This document shows positions 34,451 to 45,522 of a stretch of 64,000 nucleotides of DNA, piece after piece (position 1 is the stretch's first letter; every line of letters starts with the position of its first letter). The position numbers and the translations under genes are program-made. A model generated the notes under the pieces. It did not search any database, was not told where the DNA came from, and saw only the letters and a list, made by a program, of their open reading frames with translations. Source of the stretch: Holothuria scabra (taxonomy: Eukaryota > Echinodermata > Holothuroidea > Aspidochirotida > Holothuriidae); the NCBI GenBank assembly GCA_037179385.1, contig CM074185.1:54439000-54502999 (forward strand). Reading direction: 5' to 3'.

Positions 34451-34467
34451 GTGGATCGCATTCCATA

Positions 34468-35293
34468 CTGACGGTCTCTAGAGATCCTATAGTGGGCCTT
34501 GAACATATTAAACGTATGCACCAGTATCCCCAATCGACCATAACCGTCGAAAGTGGTTATGCATAAGTTTATTTCTCTGCTTGAAGTATCCTGATAAAGT
34601 GACTTTTACATGCCGTGAAAGCATATACAATAAAATGCCATCAAAGTTGTATAAGACTTTCACATAATTGCTAGACGGACGGTAAGTTTTTTTTTTTTTT
34701 TCTGAAAGATTTAATTCTGTTACAACTTGGGTTACTGGTCCTCCGGATGAGTTTTGTTATACCGCAGTTTAAGCTCCACGCGGTTCTTACGCTGATTTTA
34801 ACTTTGAACATCGCTGCTATTATTTTCATTCTTTTTGCTCAGTTTTGTTGCATTTCTTTCAGTCCCATTACAGAAAGCATAACAGTTATTTAATTCAGAA
34901 AATTTCTGATGACCATAAGTAATTAATTAATATTTAGATCATTATTAAAAAATACTTTAATTCAGAAAATGGCTGATATACATAAACAATTCAAAATTGG
35001 TTCAATATATAACAATAAAGAGCCCTAGGAGTGCCCACAAGAAACTGGAAATGATGATATGCACCGTACCGACGGGCCTTGAAATAACTAAAAATTACTA
35101 TGTAGCGGAAGATGCACAACATAAAGAAACCAGTGAGACTCAGTGATTGTCTTTTCATTCGATTCAGAAATCAGAAACAGTATCCCCCATGTAAGACATT
35201 CATAGAACTTTTAGTTACTTCTATAATTTTTACGATAGACCCAGCCTAATACCTTATTTTGTATGAAATACGCTTCTGACAGTTGCTATAATA
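34468..35293. other. Intergenic DNA, no feature recognised
   Basis: AT-rich non-coding sequence with a 16-T run near 34688. A phrase with AATTCAGAAAAT.TCTGAT occurs twice (about 34892 and 34960). The last eight bases are the left target duplication of the following element. Confidence 0.4.
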
Positions 35294-37056
35294 CAGAGGC
35301 GTAGCCAGGATTTTCTAGTGGGGGGCAAAGTCGACTCATCGTCCCCAATCTTGACCGACAGGACTATCTAAGCGGAGCGCCACCATCAGTTGGCGCGGAG
35401 CGTACAAGAAAATTTTTGGTTTTAGAAACCGGTCAGATGGCAGGAAACGGCACTTCCCTAGTGTTTTATGCTGCATGTTACCAGCCTGGAAATATGGATC
35501 TCATATCTGAAATTTCTCATTAAATGCAAAAAAAAAAAAATAGGTCTATGAAACATGTTAATACATGTTTCTAAGCGGAGCTCTACCATCGATTGGCAGG
35601 GAGCGTACCAGGAAATTTTTGGCTTTACAAACCCTTCAGATGGCCGGAAACGGCACTTCCCGAGTGTTCGAAGAAAGAATATGTTCAGCCAGACTTCGAA
35701 ATTCTCCCCGCTTCTTAATTGGAGCACTTGACAAATATTAAGGGTCTGAACATACGGTACCTTTAGCCCCAATTTTTCTATTTTTCATCGCCGCCACTGG
35801 TGTGCGGCATTTTCTTGAGGGAGCGAAGCGCCCAAGTGAGGAGCCGAGCGAAGGAACGGGGAGCGGGCATGGTTCTCCCCCTCCTTCCCCAAGGAGATTT
35901 TGCAATTTTACATCAAAATTGAGCGATCTGGTGAACACCTAAGCTGGAATTTTTTGACATTTTCAATCATGTATCAATGTTTTCGTTATTCCCTCGAGAG
36001 TTAGTGTGTTGCTGCAAGAGGGCTACTGTACGAGTCAATGGGGCCCCAGGGAATTCTGTTTAGGTCTGGGCCGGAGTAAGTGCGCACCATAAAAAGAATT
36101 TGTACTTATTTAAAGCTTATATAGGTCAATTGTCCCGGCATTTTGGCCCTATCGGGCACAACTTATATTGTACTTCCTTCTTCGAGTCGGTACCGCACGA
36201 CTGACACAAGAGATTATTAACTAAGTTCAGCGAAATGAGATGCAATTTTCGACATGTACATTAATACATTTATTCTACTTATTAATTTACTTGAAAAGAT
36301 GAGATAGGAAGGAGCCTAACTATACCATGTCATTGCAGCGTGGAGCACATTTTGCATCATATCACTTAATATTTTAAAAGCCGAGTTGCGCACTGATAGT
36401 GTCTTTTGGGGTCTGAATCGTGAAATTGCAAAGCGCGCGAAGCGCTCGAAAATTTTTGGTACGCTCACAAAAATAACATAGCCTATGTAATCATTAAGAA
36501 CAAAGAAAAAAATAGAAACTGTAGGGGTTGTAGACTGTATCGGGGAAAACATACATTGTGTCGAAACCACCTGGAATACCCGATAAAATAGTCAAACTAT
36601 GTTCCGTGAGTCGCTCACCAACTGACCTATCGCAGACACACACAAGAGAACAGCAACTAGGCTTTGTGATATGGGATGAAATGTACGACCTCTACAAAAC
36701 CTGTGTACTCTGCCTATCCGTTACTTGGTAAATTGGCAGGACTTACAATCCCTAGATATGTGGAATGGAAGTATTGAAAAAAAAACTGGAGTGAATCTAC
36801 AGCGCGCGTATCGAGGAGACTAGTCGCCGTCGGGGACTGCATACTTTATCGTAACGACTAAGAGCCCCCCCCCCCCCCGAAAAAAAAATAAAAACTGTAA
36901 AAAATGCCCCCGACTCCCTCCCTCCTCTTGCCGCTTATCTTTTTTTTAATTTATTACTTTTGGGGGGCTCTCCTTCATTTTTTCAACATCGCCCATTGCA
37001 TCCCCAAAAGTTCTGTGGGGGGGGGGGGGCACTCTGCCCCGCTGGCTAGGCTACTG
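35294..37056. mobile_element. 1.76 kb non-autonomous hAT-type element
   Basis: It starts CAGAGGCGTAGCCAG and ends CTGGCTAGGCTACTG (imperfect inverted repeats). A perfect 8-bp duplication CTATAATA flanks it (35286-35293 and 37057-37064). The termini lead into G-rich/C-rich runs (GGGGGGCAAAG left; about 15 G at 37017 right). Two copies of the shared palindromic module lie in direct order (35364-35420 and 35571-35626). There is no transposase. Confidence 0.92.
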
Positions 37057-37064
37057 CTATAATA

Positions 37065-39424
37065 TCATGTTAGTCTGGTAAGGGTCATTTCTGCTGATCT
37101 TTTGCCGGAGTTTTCGTTGTACACTTCGCCCCAACTAATGGTGTCTCTCCGCTAAGATAGTGACACAGACTATATCCTTCCACTTTCAAAGACGGATCGG
37201 CGCCCATGAAACTGACTATACAAGCAGATGTCCACTGGTTGACACGGCGGGTACATAAAATTTTGAAAAGTGGCGACCCTCACATGACCGGAAAGGCATT
37301 CCGTCCCAAGCATGTCAGTGAGAAATTTACGAAAAAAAAAAAAAAAAACCGCAGGAATAAATGTAGAGGCCATTTTTGATGTGGGGACAGGCAAACTGTA
37401 CTAATCGTCCCCATTATTGACCCGGCGTTCCAAGGATTGAAGCCACAAAATGTTTCGGTGGGTAAGTAACTTGGCCTGGATAAGTTGTAGGGGAACAGCT
37501 AGGGCTTTTACTCATCCATGTGACCCGATTTCAAGTTATTTCGATTCAGTTGCCTATCGTCAATCGTTGCAATATTCCTCTACTATTATGTGATACTCAC
37601 TAGGGGAGGGAGGTCGCATTATAGAACTGTCTTTCTTTTATGGTAGTCTTTTATTTTCAGAATTCATTACTCTACCACTTATTTTCGTTACATGATGCGT
37701 TAAAATCCACAAAATGTGAACCATGCTCACTAAAAGTCTCACTACTTAAGCAGGGCATTGTTCTAGAGAGTCAAGTGTACACCCTCAAAGTAGTAGTTCT
37801 TTTAACTCTGGTTTGGACCAAATTTTGTCAGGAAAACCTGCCAGCTGGGTGATGAAAGTCCATGAATACGAAAGAGAACTTGCCAGCCTGAGAGCGTGGA
37901 TGTCGAAAATTGGGGTAAGATTGATGGTGGTTCATACTATTTCAAAAAAATTGCCGTCGAATTGCCAAGGCTTTCCGTTTTGGTAAAGAGGCTAGGGGTG
38001 GGTGTACCCTGCAAAAACTTTAGTGCTCCTAGCTCAAAAATCTAAACGGTAATAGTATAGAAGGGTTGCAGTGCCATGATGGGCAAACTTGTCAGCTTTC
38101 AAGTGATTGGTGTCTCGAAATAGCTGCGAACTTTGACAAGGATGCAGAGGCCTCAGGAGGGAGCTTATTTAGTGTGTAAATCGATGGGGAAATTATTGAG
38201 GGTGTGAGACCTAAACCGATGACAATGAGAAATAAAACAACGTGCAGCTGTAAAACTTAAAGCCTCATGTAAATGTTGGTGTTTGTGTGTAGGAATACTG
38301 ATAACCCAATAAAGCTCCCTAGTCCCTATAAGATGTACAGACCAGAGATGTAAATGACTCATATTTTCCATTTTGTCATGCACGATAACCAAAGCAAAAT
38401 AGTTCCTTCCTGATTCTTTAGAACAAAATCCATCGTCCACAATATTCCTAACTTTCAAAGGTGTTTTAAAGTGTTAATTTCCTTACTTTTAGAGATATGG
38501 TTCCACCAATAATAAAAACGTGATGCAATTAGGCAGCTGTTGTGTGCGACGGTTAACGATCGAATGTAAAAGCTGTTAAAAATTAACTCATTAAAAATAA
38601 ATTAAAAAATATATTTTACATGCATTTTGTATATTATACAACAGAAAGTTTCTTCAATGGGATTAAAATGGCTCCGGTAAAGAAGCCCAATTGCCGACGG
38701 TCTTTAAATGTCATGAAGCCTTACTGAAAACTAATGGAGGTATCATTCAGATTAAAACAACCATCAAAATCCACGCTATAGTCCATTATTTTTTGTTTAG
38801 TGTAATCCATTACGTTCTAACGTCATTATGACGTCGGCTTTTACTTTATTTCTGGAGTCGCTATAATCATGAAGCCGCGACGAGATATGTAATCGTGTTC
38901 AAGTCATCATTGTTTGCCCTTAATGTACGCTGTTTACATCAAAACACCAAGTTAATAGATTCCGTCGATGGCGGGGTCTTATTGAATAAGGCAGGGAGTT
39001 GCAACAGTTGAAAATCTCTGAATAAGGTGAGGAATATTGGAACTTACATTAGGGTGACAAGGAATAAGGACTGATATCCAGTCGTCATGCTCAGTAGTCT
39101 TTGCCTATACCAAGGAGGTGTTATAAACAACGACAGAAGTATGAGAAATCTCTTAAAGGTAATCCACGATAGCCTATAATAGGATACAAATACAACCGAA
39201 GGGAATTCGATGCCCGCTGGCTTGATACTTGATAAATTTGATATGAAGTGCATGACAAGACAGGTGCATGTTTGGAAAATCAATCTATATGAAAATGTCG
39301 GTGTTTATCTACTTTCGGTTGTTGAACTCGGTAGCTTAAGAAGATAAATATTTTGGATTTTTGTATGTCAGGGGGCGATGTGGATTATCCTACCTGATAC
39401 TTAGCTAGTGGTCTTAACATCAAC
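37065..39424. other. Intergenic DNA upstream of the receptor ORF
   Basis: No gene supported. An inverted copy of the shared palindromic module lies at 37108-37160, just outside the right end of the preceding element, suggesting another eroded element here. A 17-A run is near 37331. The frames at 37640-37852, 38165-38458 and 39044-39283 have no family resemblance. The promoter of the receptor ORF could not be located. Confidence 0.4.
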
Positions 39425-40519
39425 ATGGAAACGACAAGTTTTATTATCACGGAATCGTCAACATCAATTCCAACCAGTGACACCCTCAACGCTGTTATGC
39501 TCTACTGCCATGGCATTCTTGGCGTCCTTACCATTATTGCCAATGCGCTCGTGATTGCAACTTATGCTAGAAATAAAACAGTGCGAGCAATAGCCGTCAA
39601 TGTTTACATCTTTTATCTAGCTATAGCCGATTTTATGGTTGGATTTTTTATATTACTAGCAACTTTTATGTGGGGAATGCTCTCATACCCTGTTTTACCT
39701 TCCATGGTTTGCCATTTGTGAACCATCATCAAACATTTCGCTATTTTGATGTCAGCATTGCTAATAATTCTTTTAAGCTTTGATCGACACCAACTCGTTG
39801 CCAATCCCCTTAAATACCACAGCACATTGACAATCGGAAAAATTCACAAAATGAATCTTGCAGTTGGCGTTCTTTGTTTTATCTATTGCATATTCATGTA
39901 CGCTCTTAGTTTCCTGTTCATTGTTCCCCCTTCACCCGGCTATGAGATCAATTTCCACGTGTGCACTCCATATCTGGAAACCCGAGTCTCTTACCTCGTT
40001 CTCGTCAGTTTCATTAGTTTTGTTCTGCCGTTTACGTTTCTGGTTGCTATCAGTGTTGCGTTTTTCTGGAAATTGGTACGAAAGATGAAAGATATATCTA
40101 GCCTAAACACAGTACCACAACACTCATTACCAAAGACTGGTATTAATGATGAAGTCAACGCAAACCTTGCCTTTCCAGACAAGAATGACAATTCAATCGA
40201 GAAGGAGGCAAAATTGTCGCATTCTACCAAAGCAACATGGATACAGGAAAAAGCAAAGCTTCGACGCATTGCTAAGAAGCTCACTATCTACGTGTTGGTA
40301 TTTTTAATTTGTTGGTTGCCGTTCGAAGTGGCGTCCTGCCCCCCGGCGTGTGGAGTAACGGTACCACCGTCCGTGATCAATGTTACGGGCCTCCTTGTAT
40401 CATCTAATTCATTGCTAAACCCTATTCTCTATGCATTTTTTCAACAACGTTATAGGAAGATATTTTTTCAGTGTACATACTTGTCCACTTGTCAGGACCT
40501 CAAGACGCCGTCTTCATAA
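39425..40519 (+). pseudogene. Intronless class A GPCR ORF with an internal TGA
   Basis: 364 codons from a start in good context (CAACATGG) to TAA, with one in-frame TGA at 39719-39721. Seven-helix landmarks are in order: TM1 ILGVLTIIANALVIATY (N1.50), TM2 YLAIADFMVGFF (D2.50), C3.25 in VCHL, LLSFDRHQLV (DRH in place of DRY), TM5 around FISFVLPFTFLVAI, a ~75-residue third loop, TM6 VFLICWLPFEV (CWLP) and TM7 SNSLLNPILYAFF (NPxxY). The TGA falls three residues after C3.25, where most family members have Trp, so TGG to TGA is the simplest lesion. Position 3.32 would be Lys, not the Asp of amine receptors, so the ligand is unknown. It is either a young pseudogene, a polymorphic allele or a sequencing error. 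Confidence 0.9.
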
Positions 40520-41922
40520 TGTAAAATTTGCGCAATTACATCATTGCATTGTATAAAGCTGTAGAGGAGCTACCATATATTCAGGTTAGACCGCTCCCTG
40601 ACGGACAAAAATTCTCTTTTGGCGCCGTTCTTAGATTTCTAACACCCTGTTTTAAGGCGCCCCACTGGCTGCACCAAAGGGGAAAATGGGGGCATTTACC
40701 CCTGTCACCCCCCCCCCCCCCCAAGTGAGCTCCCACAGTAAAGTGGCATGACGTGAGTTTTTAAGGCAAAGGTATTAAAAAATCCTCCGAAAAAATTGAA
40801 CCATTCCCAAAGTTTTCAAAGTAGAACAATTTTTTTAAATTCCTGTCATTTCGACTTTTAGTGCAGTGCAAGCTTGTGGAGTAGCTATTTCTACGGTACC
40901 CATTGACCCGCTAGCCTCAGACCAAAACTATTACACCCTGTGCAGTAATTACGCGTGTGTGTAAAACTTCACTTCAAGGACTTTAGGTTTGACACAGTTT
41001 CACTATCATAAGTATAAATGTACATATATGCGACAACAGGATAGACTAATACTTTAAAATTATTTGAAATTACTGCTGTGGAAGATGGATTATGAACTAG
41101 AAAATACCTAGTATCCTGAGGCTTAATTTTTGACTCAGAGATATGCTTAAACCCTGGAACTTCCGAGGACTTTATCGATGGACCACCAGGGCCCTAAGGC
41201 AGGCCACTGGACCAGCATAGACTCGCGCTTCCCGCAAAACTGCTGTTTTCCTCTAACAATTTCTCGTGCTGCTCATTTGCCCCAGACTTTTGAAATCCTG
41301 GTGCCGGTCACTGGTGTCGTCCTGGTGCGCGTCCCGCATGTAGTTCTCGTCCTCCTTGACCAAAATCCCTAACTACGCTACTGGCATCAAGAATTGTAAT
41401 ATCAGTTCTATTACTGTTCCTGTAAAGGTTATTCTGTTCGACGATACGCATCCCAAGCATTTTGGTGAAACTTGCACTGAAATCCGGTGTGTGGTTTTCA
41501 AGATATGAGCAGGTAAAGGTGCCATATTTTCAACAAAAAGTGAACTTGAAGCAAACACATATTACATCATAACCTCATATTAAGGCACAGTTTTATCTTT
41601 TTCTTTGAACTTACAACCATTTTTTCCTCCCATGAGTACTCTGCAAACTTTGCATTCCCTATGGGCGATCCTATCGTTATTAACTTCAAGGTCAACACAA
41701 CAGTCTGAAAAAACAAAACAAAGGGAATCACAGCATTCTTTGTCAATATGAGGAAGTGATATAACATCTGCTGCCCTTAAGTCACTTTGGAATACAAATC
41801 TAGTAACTTCAAACTGGTATCTCCAGAACTGCATGTCGGATTTGAATGGAAGTTTCGGGGCACTGTGTATATTTGGTTTCTCTTCCACATATAAAAATTA
41901 TATTTTTGCTTATATTTCCCCT
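40520..41922. other. Intergenic DNA with transposon debris
   Basis: A C run lies at about 40710. Near 41371-41386 the plus strand reads CTAACTACGCTACTGG, resembling a hAT-type right terminus, but no left partner with a matching 8-mer was found. The minus-strand 102-codon frame at 41580-41888 is unrecognised. Confidence 0.4.
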
Positions 41923-42185
41923 TTAAACGGCAGGAACAGTCGTCCCAAACTTATTTTGAAGTAACAGCTAAATCTCACAGTTTTCTTCTTACTTCTCTTT
42001 CAAGTATCTTTCCAAATATTTAACGACTTTAATATTCCATGTGAACTAAGCAGCGACACCTAATAAATTTCTTCTCCCCGAATAAAATTCGGGGAGAAGA
42101 AATACTGTCTCTCTTAAGAGCCAAGCATGAAACAGGACAGCGTACTGCACTACTTCAAGTTGAGACGACTGTTCTTGCCCTTTAA
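41923..42185. mobile_element. TTAA MITE, family C
   Basis: 263 bp bounded by TTAA. The inverted ends are TTAAACGGCAGGAACAGTCG on the left and CGACTGTTCTTGCCCTTTAA on the right. The TTAA site suggests a piggyBac- or Kolobok-type mobiliser. It contains a perfect 17-bp hairpin (42067-42103). No coding capacity. Confidence 0.85.
42067..42103. repeat. Perfect 17-bp hairpin with a 3-base loop
   Basis: ATTTCTTCTCCCCGAAT (42067-42083), loop AAA, then its exact reverse complement (42087-42103). It sits inside the family C MITE, off centre. No terminator-like T run follows. Confidence 0.9.
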
Positions 42186-43500
42186 TTTCACGAGGCTTAC
42201 CAGGAATGATATCTGTGTTTTAGCACCTTTAGATAGATCATGTGTATGGTTTGGACGATATGAAATGTCATTGATTGATTGACTCATTGATTGAAGGTAT
42301 AGGCCGTGTGAAAAAAAAAAAATGACAAAAATATCAGAAACATACGTGGCAAACCATAACAAACTGGGTGTGAACAGGTGTAGTGAAGCCGTGATCTACC
42401 GTATTCAACTTAAATACAGCTTATACTGCCTCGTTTCTTCCTTAACATTAGGTAACTGAAAGGTAACCTTGCAATTAACATAGAAAAAGTAATAAATGCT
42501 TATCATTTCTCGAGTCTGTACCAAACTACCAAATGAAAACTTTGAATGAATTAGTTTCATCGGTTACGCCATCATCATAATATGTGATCTAACACGCTGT
42601 TAACAGACTACACGAGATGAAGTTTCTACTGGATGAGTTTGTTTTTAAAATTAATTGAACATATGGTGAACAACTGGTGAAAGGAAAATGTCGGGTTTGA
42701 TGGAGAAAAAATGTTGAGACATTTAAAACCAATATAATTTGGTCCCACGGGGAAAGATTCCACCGCCGATGGTAGATTTTACCGGGGAACCTTCCACAGT
42801 CCCCTATCCTTCGAGGATCTTAATTTTCTTCATTTCGGGTACAAGAAAAACAGCTTTTCAATAAAAGTCCTCAAAATTTCCAGCATTACTCACAAAAATC
42901 CAAATGTTCTTGAATGAGAAGCGTGGCGTGTAAAATGTAGTAATCACGGGCATTCTTGCTTTAGAACTGTTATAACATCCGAAAGAAAACCCTAATATTG
43001 AATTTGATTGAGACGGTTCAAAGGATTAAACATTAGAGCCGAAGACTCGAGTGTTCAAAATGCATGGAACCTTTGGTAGTTTTGGACATTATCTAGCTAT
43101 GATCATAGAAAACAATACATATGTTTCTATATTCGATCAAAACACCCCTAATACTGTATGCCTATACCACCTGTAGGCAAATGCAACTCCAATAAGTGTC
43201 ATTTAGCCCTGCAACTCTTCCGTTTAATTTCAATTTGCTCAATAGCGGTCATAAGTGAGAATCATGATGGAAGAAGCCACATGACGAGTGCGTTACAGAC
43301 TATTTTTAGTTTTAGGAGGAACTAACAAACTATATTTTTGTCGAAATGTATTTATTATATCATTAATGTTTTGTTTTTCTAGCATGCTAGGGTTTACTAC
43401 ATGGGGTAAGGTGTAAAGATGGGAGATTGGTGGGGGAGTGGTTTCAATGTAATTCTTTGAAGTGCTTACTGCTTGTAGAGCCACAATAGTGTCGGTTCCT
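42186..43500. other. Intergenic DNA, no feature recognised
   Basis: Non-coding; no repeat or gene could be assigned. Confidence 0.4.
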
Positions 43501-43732
43501 TTGGTATTGTAATATAACTCTGTTTAATACCTCTCCTTAGTAGTAACAGTACTTGTTTTAAATGGTTCTTTTGTTCTAGTTTTCGGGGAAGTGTTCTGCA
43601 TTTATGCCCAATCGGGGTTTGTAGTTTACATCTTTCTGTTACTTTGTCAATTTTTTGTTACCTTTTAAACTCTTCTATTTAATTAAATTATTCATTTTAA
43701 TGAAAATAAATGAAATGAAATGAAATTGCTGC
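43501..43732 (+). mobile_element. Possible LINE 3' end with an (ATGAA)n tail
   Basis: A T-rich stretch reading like a 3' UTR ends in AATAAATGAAATGAAATGAA, a short pentanucleotide tail of the sort that ends many CR1/L2/RTE-type elements. There is no coding sequence and no second copy in the window, so the assignment is weak. Confidence 0.35.
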
Positions 43733-44234
43733 ATTTAATTATATCTATTAAAACGACGTTGTGCGAACATACTGCACAAAGATATGTTCGGTTTCCTAAA
43801 AATGCGTTTGTCAGTTTCAAGGTGGCTGTTGCCTGGTCATCCGGTAAATCTTTCAATACTTGCTAAACATGACTCAACAAAAGATTATTCGTTAGTCTTT
43901 GTCATCTTGAATGCTGAGCTCCTTCATTATGACAAACATCTGTATTTGCACACGATTGCAATGAACAGTAATCGGACTTCATGCATAATTTTGAACTTGA
44001 AATGCTACTAACGATTATTACACCAAAACACTAATTCACGCGGAACGCGAGAAAAGTTTGAAAATTTGTTAAAGATCTGAGAAAATGGGTTTCTGTGGTA
44101 CTGATTTTAAGACTTAAACATCGAAAGTATGAGATACTAGTTGGAAAATACAGGCCTATATTAAATTGGAATAACTGAATCCCTCGGAACGATGCGCACT
44201 GTTTAAACAACAAATTTCCTTACTGGCTAACGAT
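43733..44234. other. No recognisable feature
   Basis: AT-rich non-coding sequence. The 75-codon frame at 43784-44011 is unrecognised. Confidence 0.35.
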
Positions 44235-44264
44235 AACCCTAATCCCTAACCTAACCCCTAACCC
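44235..44264 (-). repeat. Short interstitial telomere-like repeat
   Basis: AACCCTAATCCCTAACCTAA followed by CCCCTAACCC gives about five degenerate CCCTAA units, so the G-rich strand is the minus strand, opposite to the repeat at 63794-63890. Confidence 0.75.
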
Positions 44265-44722
44265 GAACAAAGAATTCAGTCGAAAAAATACAATGGCGAC
44301 ATCCAATCAAGAAACGCCTTCTTAAACAGGGCCCCATCTACCCACTGAATCGGATAAAACCTCCTTGACGGATTATCAATCGGGCAAACATTGAATTGAG
44401 GGAATCATAAATATAGTTGTAGTTTTATTGATCCAAATAGACATCAAATATCTTATATAACAGAAAATCTTACATTTCGAGAGGCGTCAGCTTCACCTTA
44501 TAATGGCTTGAAATGTCGTTTTGTTGTCCGTTGATGAGTCAAATCTGTATCACAATCTCTTGAAAGATTTGTTTAGTTAGTTAGATGGCGTTTTACGGCC
44601 CAGTTTTAAACAAATTGGTTTAAGTCGGGCCGGCCACGGGGCCAACGGCCCTTTTTCTGGTTTTGAATCCCTGGCCTGTTATCTCTTGAAAAATAACATG
44701 TAATAGTCGTAAGGTTCATATT
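44265..44722. other. Non-coding, possible SINE-like debris
   Basis: A GC-rich segment at 44590-44680 (GTTTTACGGCCCAGTTTTAA, GGGCCGGCCACGGGGCC) looks like part of a dispersed repeat but has no clear pol III boxes or second copy here. The last eight bases are the left target duplication of the next element. Confidence 0.35.
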
Positions 44723-45514
44723 CATGGGCGTCCGCAGAAACTTTTACAAGGGGGCAAGGTCATTCATGGATGATTGAATTGTGTGCACTATCTAAGCGGA
44801 GCGCCACCATAGGTTGGCACGGAGCGTACAGTAAAATTTTGGGCCTTACAAACCCTCCAGATGGCCCAAAACGACACTTGGCGAGTGTAATAAGCTGCAT
44901 GTACCCGGTCCTGAAACAGAAATTTCATGTCTGTAATTTTTAGATTTTTAGAATTTTCAATGTAAAAAATTGTTGAAGGGAAATCTGCCTCTCGGTAACG
45001 GCCTCGCACGCCAATGCACGATAAAACTTACAACTGTCACACAGCCTATATAGGCCTTTATCCGTTACGCAATTATGAATCATACCCCCCCCCCCCCCCA
45101 TATTCACCTTGTATATCCCAGTTACATCCGCGCGTCGCCACTTGAGATCAGCACGGGACCAAACCAAGACCAACGCATTCATCAATAGTCGGATGCCATA
45201 TGCACACTACATACCTGACAACTAGTACAATTTTGGCAAAGTTTTTACAATTACAAATTTCCAATAGATATCACGAGTGATGGTCCCCAAATTACGATTT
45301 CACTATTCAGCATACCATCTTCTCTTTTGCTATTCCTGGTCAAATGTCCGCATATTTCACGAGTAAAAACTGACGCTGTGAGTGAAGATATTTTGATGAT
45401 TTATTTTTAATTTTTTTATTTCAATTTTTTAGTAATTAATTTTTCACAAGTTTGATTTTCCGGGGGGGGGGGGCAAGTTCCCCCTTGCCCTTCCCCCCCT
45501 TCCGGACGCCCTTG
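44723..45514. mobile_element. 792-bp hAT-type element, second copy of the 7311 family
   Basis: It starts CATGGGCGTCCGCAGAAA and ends TCCGGACGCCCTTG, with flanks TTCATATT (44715-44722) and TTCATATA (45515-45522), an 8-bp duplication matching at 7 of 8. It is collinear with 7311-8084, including CATGGATGATTGAATTGTG, the palindromic module (44787-44842) and the C-run/G-run pair near its right end. No transposase. Confidence 0.88.
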
Positions 45515-45522
45515 TTCATATA

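Larger units (their letters stand above)
24708..34467. mobile_element. Foldback element 3, expanded by nested insertions
   Basis: The outer ends are inverted copies: TATGGAACGCGATCCACGC at 24708 and, in reverse complement, TATGGAATGCGATCCACGC ending at 34467. The arms (24708-25438 and 30872-34467 minus insertions) are ~600 bp each and align end to end. The outer part is a 21-bp tandem array, and the inner part carries shared words such as GTAGTGGCGCTGTTCCAG and GGTGAGTGGAA. The core left after removing five insertions is only ~0.4 kb. No 6-bp duplication could be read at the current ends (CGCGCC against CTGACG), so an outer boundary may have been altered. No transposase is visible. Confidence 0.82.
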
